64,000 bases of DNA from Symsagittifera roscoffensis (GCF_963678635.1 NC_087066.1:45495225-45559224), one strand, 5' to 3'. Positions 26,121 through 37,841 are shown, numbered from the stretch's first letter. Numbers and translations are program-made. The notes: generated from the sequence alone by a model not told the origin.

Positions 26121-26285
26121 TATCTTGCAAGATTTTTGCAAGATTCTTGCAAGATAGCCTACCTCTTCCAAGATTCTTTCAAGATAACCTCTATCTTGCA
26201 AGATCTTGCAAGATAACCTCCATCTTGCCAGATCTTGCAAGATAACACTCTTTTGCAAGAATCTTGCAAGATCTTGCAAGATAAC
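26121..26285. repeat. Palindromic decamer array (tcttgcaaga)
   Basis: The self-complementary word tcttgcaaga and close variants occur about ten times in 165 bp. They are separated by short linkers such as taacctc. Because the word is its own reverse complement, open frames appear on both strands here, and they are by-products of the repeat. Confidence 0.9.
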
Positions 26286-26312
26286 CTCCCTTGATCGACT
26301 AGGGCGTAACCA

Positions 26313-26346
26313 CTTCACCACCGCTCCCCTTCACCACCGCTCCCCT
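26313..26346. repeat. Tandem 17-bp duplication
   Basis: The word cttcaccaccgctcccc occurs twice in direct succession directly after the palindromic array. Confidence 0.85.
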
Positions 26347-27814
26347 ACATAATCAGATTGAGTTTCAGGATCGCTCATGCTTCATTCTTGCTTTGAACAA
26401 GCAGTCAGGTTTTGTTGTCTAAAATACTGTTTCACATTTGTTTTGGGATATAGTCACAACAATTACTTCGGAAAAAAAACAAAAAACAATTCTGACATGG
26501 ACCGAGAGTAAAGATCAGGGCGATCATATAAACAATTATCAAAATTTGGTTTCAGACCCGCAGTGCTTAAAACCAAATTTTAATAGTTTTGTTTTTGACA
26601 TAGAGTGTAGCTCTGATCTCTCAGCCTATATTAGAATTTTGTTTTGAAATCGACATACAGTTTTTCATATGAATCGATTTTTGAAATTTATAGAAAAATC
26701 AAGCTGGCGGTTAATTTCGACCACTCTGGGTTAAAGGTTTTTTCGAATGGATTTTCAAAACAAGCAAAACAGGTTTTATGGAGAATAAAAACTGCATTTT
26801 GTTAGTCTATTAGTTCGATTTGGGTATTTTGATTCTGTTAGGATATTTTCGATTTCGAATTTTTCAAAGAGATGATGTAATGTTCCTTTAACAAAGAGCA
26901 AAGTTACGTGGGGTAGAATGGCATTGATTAGAATAAGGTTAGAATTTGATGCAAACATATCTGAATATTATTAGTGTTTGTAATTTATGTCGTAATTTTG
27001 TGTTCTTCCTACAATGAGCTTGCTTTTTGTCGACTGAGACATGACACAACAGATCCGGGATTGGTTGTTTACATCATTTGACTTGTCAAAGGTTGCTCGT
27101 CCTTTATTTGGCTTACTGGTTCACCATATTGCCTCTGGATTTCGCGCCTGAGTTGAATTTGGAGTTCTCGCAGATTTGAGGTGTCATTTGGGTTAGGCAT
27201 TCGGTTAATAGCAATCGCATTCAATTGTATTGATGCAGGTTTGCTCTCTAAAAGCAGATTAGTGCAAGATGAAATCACCGTGAAAATTGAAATTGAATTG
27301 ACCCACGATTGTCAAAAACGGGCGAAATCAAATTTGACACTGATTATCACTGTCTACACAAATGACATATGCTAACTGGTTCTTAAAATGAATTACTTGG
27401 ATATCTTAAAGAAAAAGCGCCCTGACAAACTTATCGACGAAAAAAGCAGCTAGTGGCTTTTCAAGTTACAAATATGATCCGCTATTTTATTTGCAAAAAT
27501 AAATACAAAAAACTTTTTTTTCCAAATTTTGTATAACTATTTTTTCAAACATTCAAAAATTAATGAATTGTAATTTGTTTTGTTTAATTTTATTAAGTCC
27601 TGCATTTTTAATTTTACTATCGCTGACTGGTATAATTTCCGTTTTTTTTTTCGCTGAGAATTTTTTTCAGCCTAAAAGATTTTGGAATTATGTTTTGCAG
27701 GTTAAGTGAATTGACTTTGCATCAAATTAGGGATAAAAATCAAAATATTATGTTTTGAATAAATCGGATAATTGTTAGTTTAAAGTAGAAGCTCTACTTT
27801 TTTTAATTGCTCAA
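26347..27814. other. AT-rich intergenic sequence, no gene supported
   Basis: No domain, RNA or repeat is recognised. A minus-strand frame at 27069-27278 has a hydrophilic composition that could be a fragment of a decayed coding sequence. It has no motif and no context to support a call. Confidence 0.4.
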
Positions 27815-28160
27815 ATTGTTTTCAAGACAACAATTTCTTTGGCATTTTTTGTTTTCGATTAATTGGCGCCAACCAGATGTTGTCGGCTGATTTAACGCTC
27901 GAAAAAAAATAAAAGCTTGTTGAATGCTAATAGTTGTGTTTCTCATTTGTTTTTTTTTTTTGAGATAGGGTTTTTCGTATTTCAAAAAAAATGTTGAATT
28001 TTCAGGACAACAGTTTTCTTTGGCATTTTTGTTTGCGGATCAGTTGGCGTCTATCCACGGGTTCCTGGCGTAGTGAACGCTTAATGCTAATGGTTGTTTC
28101 TCTCGTCTGTTTTTCTGAGATTGTGTTATTTTATTTCCGAAAAAAAATGTTGATTTTACC
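27815..28160. repeat. Diverged tandem duplication of about 180 bp
   Basis: The block at about 27815-28003 is repeated at about 28004-28160, both running from caagacaac/caggacaac to aaaaaaaatgttga. Shared anchors are tttctttggcattttt, ttggcg, aacgct and aatgctaatrgttg. Identity is about 75-80%. Confidence 0.75.
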
Positions 28161-28689
28161 AAGTTTTTTGTCGACTTAGTTATTTCAGTCTTGCAGTCTT
28201 TCTGGTAGCTTGGAATGCTACACTTTCGTTGTATCGCCTTGATGCAAAGTCCGCTTCGTCTCTGTATATTTTTAGTTTTGCTTTATAATGAAGTGTATTG
28301 CTCATAAAGACATTTTTTGCAAGCTAAAACACAGAAAAACTGCGGAATCTTGAAATAAAAGGCCCTCTTGCAAAAACGGGCAATGATTCATTGCAAAAAT
28401 ACAAAACGCATTTTTTCATTTGTCCATCTTAAGATAAAATAGCCACAATGAAATATTAAGATTTGAAAGAAAAGAGCTCTCGGCTAAATATTGACAGAAT
28501 CATTCATGGAAGCAAAGGTAAAAAAATCAAAATCGTCACAAATTGCAGAAATAATAAAAGATTTGCGAATTAAGCTACAAAAATAATTACCACTTGCAGA
28601 AGTTCCCGTGCTTTTTTATCAACAGCGAGTACGCTTTGACTTTCAAAAAGTAAAATGAAATGAAAACTTCGTCATTTTTTGGATTTTTT
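28161..28689. other. AT-rich sequence, no gene seen
   Basis: No coding or RNA feature is seen. A short word (aaagtccgcttcgtctctgta near 28248) resembles aaagctccgcttcgcctctgta near 30014, so a small dispersed motif is present. Confidence 0.4.
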
Positions 28690-29960
28690 TGTTTCGATAC
28701 TATATCTCGATTCCGAACCACATTGGCATACCTCAGATTATCAAACAAAGCTATGAAACGAATTTCCAGGCATGGAAGCTTGGAAGAAGACTAGTCAGTC
28801 GAACAAAAAACAGCACTTTTCTTGTTAGTTGCATAATTACCAATCGGTTTGTTGAAATTTCTTTTCGGCTTCGTAAGTTCGGAACGGCTTTAAAAAAAGC
28901 GGCTCCAGAAAAGAACGGTTTCAAAAAATTTCTTGCTACCCCCAATTTTTTTTTACACATAATGGCCCTTCCTTATTTGAGATTTTGGGTTCGAATCAAG
29001 GAACGGGTTAGGGAAGCTCATTTGCTTATGCGACTACTCCCAAATTGTTCTGATATCAAAAACCATGGCCCTCTTACAAGTCAATGCTTTGATTTTTTGA
29101 CTATTTTTTTTTAAGTTGTTGACATTTCTGGAGAACTACGCTTCCAACTTAATTATTTTGGGTTCAATCAAAGTTACAGGCCGAGTGATTCCCTTCTTCA
29201 TAAGCGGCTACCTCCTTTTTTTTACACAAAAAGCTATGATTCTCGGAAATGTGAAACTTTTGATTAGTTGACCGTTTTTTGGACTTTTCTCGCTAACTAT
29301 CCTGCCAAAGCTGATATCATAGCGTTAATTTAAACAACAGGTTGTTGAAAACGTACTGTTATAACTGGCTATACCCTGTTTTATTAAGAAAAAAGTTGTT
29401 GCCTTCAAACAAGTCGAAGTTTTCAAACGTTGAAAGTTTTTCTGCGAACTTTTTGACTTTAAGCGAAAACTACCGTGCCAAATCTCAAGTTGTGAACAAT
29501 CGAGACCCCAAGTTATGCCACAACCTGCTCTATGCAGAAAAAAGTCATGATTTTTTTCAGTTCCTTTTAACCGTTTCGCAAAACCCTTTACCCTTTTTCT
29601 ATAAATTTTTTGAATTTTCTTAAAAATTACACAATAAAATCTGAGATGAAAAGTTCAACTGAAAGAATTGGTTGCAATAATGGTTCCTGCAGAAGCGGCG
29701 GCTCCTTAATTTTTTGTAAAGAATATGTTATCGCCTGTGGAAAACTGATTTTCTCAAAATTTTTTAACCCTTCTCGCTTATTTTACTAGAGAAAACAACA
29801 AAGGTTTTTGGGCAAAGTCCAGCTTTTAAAATCACATTTTTCGTGCCACATCAGTATAACAAATATCAAACACATACCTCCAGCTTTAGCTTGGTCCCTA
29901 GTTGTTATTATCTAGACACACGAAAATTTTGGTGTCACCTAGTTTTTTCTTTCAACATTC
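28690..29960. repeat. Diverged, dispersed relative of satellite A
   Basis: Several stretches align in order with unit A. These are gaactacgcttccaac, ttgggttcaatc, cataagcggctacc, cacaaaaagctatgattctcgg and gaccgttttttgg at 29130-29285, then tttttgggcaaagtccag, cacatcagta and gtccctagtt at 29800-29905. Extra sub-units lie in between, so this copy is longer than a modern A unit. It preserves the same 170-bp-type internal rhythm. The 141-residue frame at 28689-29114 lies inside this repeat and is not called as a gene. Confidence 0.7.
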
Positions 29961-30272
29961 GAGTTTTTTTCTAATCATGTTTTTTTATGTTTGTGTTGTA
30001 TCACAAGTGGCGCAAAGCTCCGCTTCGCCTCTGTATAATATATGAAAACATTGAATATTTGATATCTCTATTTTTGCTCATTTTTTCTTTTTTCTTCGAT
30101 TGAGGAGATTTTGTATTTTTTCTGTCGGCTAGTTTGCTATGCTAAGTTTGTGTTCTGCACAAGAGGCAGGGAACCCCGGTTCATCTCTGTGATAAAAATA
30201 CCAGTAATAATTATGCCTGCCTCAGGATCTCTAGGACTGGTCTCAAGTTATCTGCTCTCTGTACAATAAACA
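29961..30272. other. Region 3' of the receptor gene
   Basis: This region lies downstream of the receptor stop codon on the minus strand. I see no clear AATAAA signal on that strand in the first 200 bases, so the polyadenylation site is not placed. Confidence 0.4.
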
Positions 30273-30684
30273 TCATAAATTACCTTTAGACTGCCCTTCT
30301 GGTGCTTTATTTTTTGGCTGAGTGTTTTCACGGCATTGCATTTGGCATAGAAGTCGCAGCGAATGATATTGATATTTCAACTGTCCTCGAAAGCCGCTGT
30401 TTTGAATGATCAAAAGCAGTAAAATAATTGGCATGTTGAATGCTGCAAGAATAAATGAAATATTTCTAATTAGCTTTGTGAGCAGCATATTTTCGTTTAA
30501 ACTAAGCCCCGTTAAAAAATTGCCGGATTCAACAGTGCTTGCGGCAAAAACTAGAATTAATCGGAGGAGCGAAAAAATGAAAAATGCTATGCTGCAGAAA
30601 ATAGACCCAGTTGTCATCGTTTTCTCGATTTGCCATTCTTCGTTTGAAATTTGTTCCATTTCACGTAGATCTGTAGTCATTTTC
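30273..30684 (-). CDS. Receptor exon 3 (TM6, TM7, C-terminal tail)
   Basis: This exon has 412 bases including the stop. The first base completes an arginine codon begun in exon 2. A lysine-methionine follows, so the ATG at 30680 is internal and not a start. A charged loop leads into TM6 (near SIFCSIAFFIFSLL) and TM7. The tail is basic and glutamine-rich. Confidence 0.85.
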
Positions 30685-33600
30685 CTGGAAGCAAAAGAAA
30701 CATTTTAAAAAGTTAGTTATTTCAGAATCTTTCCACCGGTCAAAAATGAAATTCTAAAAATTGGTCACTCCCCTTTAGTAAATCACCTCTCATTGATTAT
30801 AAGGAAAATTACGATTCTCTGTCTTATGGCAAAAACAACTATTTTAAAATCATTATGGTGGCATCCCTAATGATAAAAGGACCAAATTTTAGAAATTTAG
30901 CCCATCAGAATTCTGAATTCAGAAAATTCATTGAAATCGCGACAATTTCCATAAAAACAAATGAATCCAGGAAATTGAAATGAAAGTCGATTACAAAATA
31001 AGCAGTTAAGGTAATCAGGCTGATGGGTGATGACGTTTTACCAGTAGCAAGTCACATAAACTGTCTTTGCAAACGCCCAGCGGTTAGCTGCGCCAAGGTC
31101 AGAGAGCGAAAAAAAATTCTGATTCTGTTGAATTTAATTGGTTGTTGACACAAATCGTGGTTGCTGTATAATTGATTCTGATTGGTTGAAGTTTTTTCAT
31201 CATTCAGTGCCTCTATCAATCAAATAGAGTGATGATTTAAATTATCCCGACAAAACTCATTAAAAAACTGAAAATTAGGACGCGTTTCTCTCAAGTTGAA
31301 TTGATTTTGGAGAGAAATTGATGAAGACAAATCTTGGTTAGAATTTGAATTGAATTCTCGTGGTGCTATTCATTTTACTACACTCAGGCTCAAAATTTCA
31401 CCTCAAAAACGATCATTTTTAGTGAATCAAATGTTAGGCCAAAATTAGTTGGCCATTTGCTGAGCAACGAAGTCTTTTAGCCCAACGAAGTTTTATTAAC
31501 ATAGAAACATATTTTAATTGTTTTGCGTCAATTATTGGAGATATAACCGTCTTGAGTTTTGTTGGGCTTCAGAAGATGCTCACCTTTTATAGTTTTGTCA
31601 GCAATTATAAAATCAAATTTAGCCTAATTTCTGATTGATCAAAAAAAAGCCAAAATGATCGGTTTTGAGCCAGAATTTAGTAAAGTGAATAGCAAGCACC
31701 ATAACAATTCTATTTAAATTCTCAGCAAGATTTTTTTCCATCATTTTCTATCCAAAATCAATTCAATTTCAGAAAAATGCGTTTTATTTTCCGGTTTTTT
31801 TTGTCCGGATATTTTAAATCAGCATTGTATTTACCAATCAAAATTAGTTTTTGAATTTTTGGCGTGGAAGTTTCGGTCGAATTGGAAATTCATTTCCCTG
31901 CGCGTACTCTTTTTAAATTTCTGAGGTTAACATGATAATTGCCTTTCATTAAAAAGAGCTTCAGACGCCGTGTCAAGTATACAGTGAATAGTTTTATCTA
32001 ATTACGCTTTTTTATGACCAATTAGTTTCCTTTTCTTGTAACCGCAAATTTTTATTGTGAATTGTATTTCCCTACTTACCCGCACCGAAGTTTCTCGGAT
32101 AGAAATAGAGTATATTAAAAAATATTGCCAAAAAAGCTGCAAATGTAATTGATTATGTGTAACAATTGGAGCAAAAGTGTCTATTAAAATAGCACCAATA
32201 ACTATTTTTTATTCTCCATTAAAATAAACTTTCAATAATTTTTTTCGCCATATAATCTGAAGAACTTTTATGTCATATAATTGCAATAAAATCAATGTTT
32301 GTCTCCATAGAACAGCCACAACGTATATTTAAAAACATGATTCTCTGAAAGCAAAAGTTTGTATTTTAAAACAAAAGCAACCAACTAAGATCATTACTAC
32401 GATCAAAAAAAAAGTCACCAAAAAAAAACTCAATTTTTGCAAGATTTTTTGAAAAATGTCATTGGTTTGGCTATTAAAACAATCTAAGGCAATAAAATGA
32501 GGCCTAGGCAAGAAACTAAATCTGAAAACAAATGCAAAAAAATGGGAATTGCAAAAAAATAGCCTTGCGGCCAAGAATTAACGAAATATCGCCAGTTAAC
32601 ATTCGTTTTTGCTAGAATTTTGTTAACATTCCTGATAGTTTCAACTTTCAATCTAATCTGATACAACAATTGAGGCACAAAAAAAAACAATTAGTTTTTG
32701 AAAAAGAACAACATAAACAGATCTTTTCGACTAAAAGCTAACTAAAATCATTTAAAAAACTCAATTTATATTAAATTTAAAAAATAATTTTGTGATGTTT
32801 TTCAGCTCCAATACAATTTGAGCAAAACATTAAAGCATAAAAAAGCAATTGAATCTAAAAAAAAAGCAAGAAAAAAGAGCATTGCGACTATGATATCGCT
32901 AACAATTGTCAGTGAAAGTTTCAGGTTTTGCTAGAATATTTTTGAAACTCCGACGATTTTTAATTCAAAACAATCTAAGGCAATAAATTGAAGATTGAGT
33001 GCTCTATGATTTCTCAGTGCGCTAAGGTGCTAAAAAAGAGAAGAAATAATAAAGATTTAGTACAAAAAAAATCGCTAAAACTTGCAACCGACTAGTTATT
33101 TATTAAAACACCGAGTTGTATTTTTTCAAAGTAGAAAATCAAGCTTGCTCATGTTTTGATTGCAAAGAAATGGGGAAAATAGATTTTGTTCTCATTATAT
33201 GGTACTTAAAATAGGTTTTGCTGGGATTTTATGGAGAAAAAGCAGCAGAGTATAAAGCGAGGATGTGAAAAAAGAAATATAATTTTTTGTTATTTTAGAG
33301 AAAAAACACATTATACACAACATAATTGACACAAACTAAACGTATCTTAATGGATTTGTTTGACCAAACTATGTATTATTTTCGTCTTCGAACATTAAAT
33401 TGCCAATTGATTGTTTGTTAGAGGGTTTGTTTTCGAACATAAAATTTCCAGATAATTGATTATTTAACAGAGAAACGTCGGTGCGGGTTTGCTATTGCCT
33501 GTAAAAAAAATCAAAAGTAATTTTTGTCAAAAAAACTATTTTGCAATTTCAAAATTTCTTTAATGATATGCAATCTGGTCGCGTAAGATATAAACTTGCT

Positions 33601-36600
33601 ACAGGAAAACTTCCGCTAAGCTCCGTTGTTTGAGTCATCATAATTTCTCTATAGAAAAAAGGTAGCATGACTTTCTCTTACTTTTTTAAATGTCAGAACG
33701 ACAAATTTAATTGCAATGTCTTGAGTTTTTGACTGAAGTTTGATTCGCTTAAATTAGATTTTTGCTCTTTGCCTGAACAAATGTATTTTTATTGTCTCTT
33801 AGCCTTGGTTATCAGTTTGTATGACATTTCAGACAATAACTGCAAGTTTTTTAAGCTTTAGAGTCAGGATATTGGTATCTTTTTTGTGTTATTCTTGTCA
33901 AATAAATTTTTTGTAATCATGAAAATGGTTTCGAAAACATAACACAAAACAGATGTATTGCTTTCCGATTCGATTTTTGATTCAATTTATGAGCTGTTAA
34001 CCAACAATAGTTGAAAAATTGCAGAATGGAGCATTAGGTTTTCAATGACAAACGATTTTTCATTTTTGTACTGGGTCGCCTCCCCAATGTAACTCATTTC
34101 AAAAGTAAAACAGTTATTTACTTACCGCATCTTTCTGGTAATATATGCATTGAGTACTATGTTTAGAGTCAATGGCGATATACTGAAAAAAACAGCGTAG
34201 CTAGCAAATAACAACTGAAACTTTTGTGCGTTTTCTTCGCCAACTGTACAAACGTTGAAAGGTTGTTTCAGCTCCATAAGGAAAATGAAAGGCAGATAAG
34301 CCAAAATTGTGAAAACTAAATTGAATATCGTTCCCAAAGCAGGATATATGAAGTTGTTCATGAGACGTCGTCTGTACCAGGTGAAGTGTCTCATTGCTAT
34401 GACGCGATCTATCGTGAGGAGAAGTTGTTGGTTATAAGAAGCGCATATCAAGGAAACTCCCAGCCATCGAAAGATCTTGCAGGAAAGTGTAGATGAATCT
34501 GCATATTGTAGACTGAAAAAAAGAAACACTCATAATTGCACCAAGGCAAAACTCAGTCAGGCACTCTTTAAGGCCCTCGACTTGCTTCGTTTTGCAAATA
34601 TAAATCAGATAAAGCGTGAGAAATTAATGCTTTAATCAGGGGCGGTTCTCTGATTTTCTCGAGGGGGGGGGGGGATTTTCAAAAAAAAATTTAGGTCGAC
34701 CAAATTGATTTTCTGAGCGCTTCTGAACTCTCTACAGACCCTATTCTGACCAAAAAAAATTTGTGCCACAGGCTGATGCTGAGCAAATGTAGATTAAGAA
34801 CGTAACCTCACAATAAGTTTGAACTATAGTTGCGTATAATACAAGGACAGTAGTCCAGAGTTATACACAGTGCGGTCCGGCAGTTTTGACAAACGTTCGA
34901 ACTACACTCAGGTCCTTTCCATTAGAAAACTCAAATATGAGCTGAACTTGACGAAACATACGCTCCGTAACCGAGTTCAACCCCCAAAAACGTTTTCTGT
35001 TTTGTTTAGCTATTTAAACTAGTTCATAAAACGACCTTGGCCGACCTTGATCGACAGTTTTTCGTCTGTCAAAACCGGTGCTAGGGATTTTAGCAGACCA
35101 ATCTTTTAGCATACTTAGAGCAATTATAAAGTCAAATAGCTAGCTTCAGACGCGGCATTGGTGATCAGCGACGGCTTACTCCGCTACGCTTCAATTCAAC
35201 ACGAGTCTTTTTGTGAGCGTAAATCTATGTTTTGCCGCTAATTTAGACTTGTGTTTTTAAAGTTAAAAGTTTTGTTGACAAATCGTGAGATAATTGTCCC
35301 AACTGGGGAAACTTGGCCCCAAACTGAGCGTCTTTTTGAGTCTGTCAATCAATCATTCATCAGTTTATTATGTTGGTCTGCTAAAAGATCAGTTTTTTTG
35401 CTTTTTATGCTAAAATATTAGCCTGCTAAAAGATCGGTCCCCGTCGAAACTGTGTTTTGCTAAAAGAGTGAACGCTCTCACACGCTCAAATGTCGGTGCT
35501 GATTCAACTTGTCTTCTGTGAATATGTATCAACTGTAAGATTACCGAAACTTATTTAATTGTTGCTTTTCCGAAATACAGTTTGAAAGTTTATTGCGTAT
35601 TTTGTCAGCACAGAATTAATTTTTTTTAAAAAAAACACGTCAAAAATGTCTTTTTTGGGCATTTTTTGGAAACTTTGACCAAAAGAAGTTGCTCACCTTC
35701 AAAACTATCAAAAATTGGAGCCAAAAGCGTCTTTAGAAAAATTTTAGGTTGGTCGGCCCCAAATGGATGTCATAAAAATGTCAAAGGGGGACCCTTGGTT
35801 GGTGAGGGGTCGAAACCCTGAGAAAGGGGCATACGCCCCCTCGATTCCGCCCCTGATTTTAATATCAATTTAAGAATGCTCTGAAAAAAAATCAGCCGGT
35901 CAAAAGCATTGCTCATTTTCGTTGAGTGCTGAACTGTTGTGAAACATTTCTTGTAAGAACTAGATAATTTCGGAATCAGGTCAATCATAAATTATTATTA
36001 TTTTTGAAAAACAACAAGAAAAAGAACAAACATAAACTATTGCCTTTTTCTAAGCGATCTGCTCTAGAAAATGCAAATGAATTATAGATTTGTATAGATT
36101 CGAATTTGATTTCTCTTTTTCATTACAAAAAAGTCAACACATGATGCAATCGTCCAAAAAATTCTCCTTTTGAAATCTTACGAAGAATTTCTAACTGTTT
36201 TTATTTGTTCAATCGATTTTACTCAAAATTATTAGGAATTTTTGCACTCTTCGCTTTTGCTGATTTTAACTATTTGGATATTCAGTCGTGAATTTGCTCA
36301 TGTTTCAGTACGTTGTTAATGTTTTAAAATGGGGAGAGTTTGATCAGATAACTCGGAATCAATAAACTGGTGCTCATAAAAAAAACTGAAAAAAAAAATG
36401 ATAAAAATTGTCTTTTTCATGGCAGACTGAAGCTTCTATAACAATCCCATGCCAATTTTCATGGGTAAAAATCAACTATCATAGATGTTCATGACAAAAA
36501 TTTGGGATAGTATAAGGGTTTATTGGTGCACGTTTGAAAAATAATTAAAATAATTTTAATGGACGATTTTACAACCGTTTTATCCACAAATTCTATCATA

Positions 36601-37283
36601 ATCGATTTGATCTGCAGAGAAAATTGTTTTCTTAAACGCGGCTTTTTTCCCTTATTCTGCAAAATTATCATAAAAAATTGCAATATTTTGAAACCAACTA
36701 ATTGAAATCCCATGAAAAAAAACCTTTTCGATTGACCTCCCACTTTTGAACATGAAGGAGGGGGGTTGAGCTGGCGAACGTGAGTACGTGGGCTCAGCAG
36801 TGGGGGCGCTTAGGATTTATGAACGTTTAGGGGCGAAACCCCGATAAAATTTACAAATACTCGATTTTTCTATCGAATGGTCGAACTGTAATTTAAACTA
36901 ATGGAAAGTTTGAAGTGGGACAATGTGTGCAAAGTAAACAGCCTTTATACATATTCCCTTCGATTTTCTTGCTGATGTTTTTATGTCATTTAAATGTTTA
37001 AAACTTTAATACAGTTTTTGTAAAAATGCACTCACCCAATCAGGCCAAGAGACTGAATAATGTCTGTAGCTGACAACAAAATGATGTAAACTTTCGAAGC
37101 TCTTTTCACTCCAGTTTTGATGATAATAAAACAGATAATAAAGCAACAAATCACAGCAAAAGAGCATGCAATTGGAAACACAATTTTTTTGGTAACGCTG
37201 CCTGCATTAATGAGTGTGTTTTCAAAATGTAATTGCTGAAATTCAGGTATTTTTTCTGTTATCGAAATGTTAATCAATTCCAT
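30273..37283 (-). CDS. Rhodopsin-type seven-transmembrane receptor, three exons
   Basis: The three minus-strand exons are 37283-37036, 34512-34126 and 30684-30273. Together they encode about 348 residues from an ATG to a TGA. Splice sites are GT-AG (donors GTGAGT and GTAAGT, acceptors ttttttcag and gcttccag), and both junctions keep phase 2, which strongly supports the model. Exon 1 holds a short N-terminus with an NIS glycosylation motif, TM1 and TM2 (with an SATD aspartate). Exon 2 holds TM3 with a cysteine at its start, the DRV version of the DRY motif, TM4, an extracellular-loop cysteine that could pair with TM3, and TM5. Exon 3 holds TM6, TM7 (NMPIILLL in place of NPxxY) and a cytoplasmic tail. 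The family is G-protein-coupled and acts at the plasma membrane. It may be a chemoreceptor or peptide receptor, but the ligand is unknown. Confidence 0.85.
30685..34125 (-). other. Receptor intron 2 (3.4 kb)
   Basis: This is an AT-rich GT-AG intron. Two overlapping minus-strand frames at 32329-32690 contain hydrophobic runs but lack any receptor motif or splice fit, so they are not called. No transposon ends are recognised. Confidence 0.75.
34126..34512 (-). CDS. Receptor exon 2 (TM3-TM5)
   Basis: This exon has 387 bases. The open frame extends upstream to 34529, but that part is the polypyrimidine tract and acceptor of intron 1 and is not coding. The key motif is TIDRVIAMRH at the end of TM3. 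Exon end and start phases fit both neighbours exactly. Confidence 0.87.
34637..35855. mobile_element. hAT-like non-autonomous element, 1,219 bp
   Basis: The left end reads caggggcggttctctgat and the right end, as its complement, reads caggggcggaatcgaggggg. CAGGGGCGG-type ends are characteristic of many hAT elements. The flanking 8-bp words are gctttaat and attttaat. They match at six of eight positions, and both differences are transitions, as expected for an aged 8-bp hAT target duplication. A run of twelve G bases lies near the left end (34663-34674). No transposase frame is present. Confidence 0.75.
35077..35442. mobile_element. Diverged MITE-2 nested in the hAT-like element
   Basis: It aligns end to end with the MITE-2 copies of satellite B. 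Shared words include ggtgctagggattttagc, cttactccgctacgcttc, gtctttttgagtctgtcaat and gatcggtcccc. The tips form imperfect inverted repeats, including tttagcag and ttttagcata. This copy outside the array defines the element's boundaries. Confidence 0.75.
37036..37283 (-). CDS. Receptor exon 1 (N-terminus, TM1, TM2)
   Basis: This exon has 248 coding bases starting at ATG 37283-37281 and ending with two bases of a split glycine codon before GTGAGT. TM1 is the hydrophobic run IVFPIACSFAVICCFIICFI. A basic loop (KTGVKRASK) precedes TM2, as expected for an inside loop. Confidence 0.85.
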
Positions 37284-37742
37284 GATAATGCGCTTAAACG
37301 AAGAACTTTCTTGTAATTTGTTTGAATCGGAGTCAAAATAACGGCTCTCTTTAAGAGTGCTGGATTGCTCGAATGGTTGTTTTCCTCACTGTTTTCGGTC
37401 AAATTATGGCAACTCGGTCAAAACTGTTTATTATATGTCGACGGAATCATTGGAAAACATCAACGCAGAATCATCCTCGGCTGAAATTGTTGTATTTATC
37501 CAATTCAAAGGAAGCAAAAATATGTGCTCCAAGAGCGGTGCTCAGTCCAAATGCTTATAGTCTTGTAACCGAATTGAAAAAGGACTTTGTTTTCACCAAC
37601 ATGACCTAGGCAAAGTTTAGTTCAGCTTAAGTTTATTGGACAACATCTTTTTTTATGAAGTGTTCTTAATATAAAATTGTTAGCAATATCTTTTTCGATC
37701 AACGACGCTAAACAAAGCTAATAAACCTATATTTGCTGATTT
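37284..37742. promoter_or_regulatory. Upstream region of the receptor gene
   Basis: By position, this stretch should include the 5' untranslated region and promoter of the minus-strand receptor. No TATA box or other specific element can be assigned with confidence. Two short overlapping frames on the plus strand (37357-37609) have no recognisable content. Confidence 0.3.
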
Positions 37743-37841
37743 CCCGGGCTGAAGTGCGCGACTTCTGATTCGACCAAAGTGGTCTAGCTTTACGCTTTAA
37801 ATGATCAGCAAGCAATCTGGCTTAGCCAACTGCTCCACGGG
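37743..37841 (-). ncRNA. tRNA-like structured segment (possible tRNA pseudogene or SINE head)
   Basis: Read on the minus strand, the segment starts cccgtggagcagttggctaa and ends cttcagcccggg, so its ends can pair as CCCG/CGGG. The word tggagcagttggctaag resembles a tRNA A box and ggtcgaatc resembles a B box missing one base. The A-to-B spacing is about 18 bases longer than in an ordinary tRNA. A regular cloverleaf does not fold: the D and anticodon arms are poor. Two perfect small hairpins (gacc...ggtc and gaagt...acttc) are present. Confidence 0.3.

Larger units (their letters stand above)
34513..37035 (-). other. Receptor intron 1 (2.5 kb)
   Basis: This is a GT-AG intron containing a 1.2-kb hAT-like element with a nested MITE-2. 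It also holds a small G-rich segment near 36755-36845 whose word aggggcgaaaccccgat resembles ggggtcgaaaccctgag near 35805 in the hAT-like element. That suggests a second, fragmentary relative. Confidence 0.75.

Noticed and set aside
26033-26321. Opposing frames of 70 and 82 residues
   Set aside because: Both are produced by the palindromic decamer array and read the same repeat on each strand.
28689-29114. 141-residue open frame as a gene
   Set aside because: It sits in the diverged satellite-A relative, has a basic, low-information composition and no motif.
32329-32690. Hydrophobic minus-strand frames as an extra receptor exon
   Set aside because: They lie in intron 2, do not match splice phase, and the receptor already has all seven membrane segments without them.
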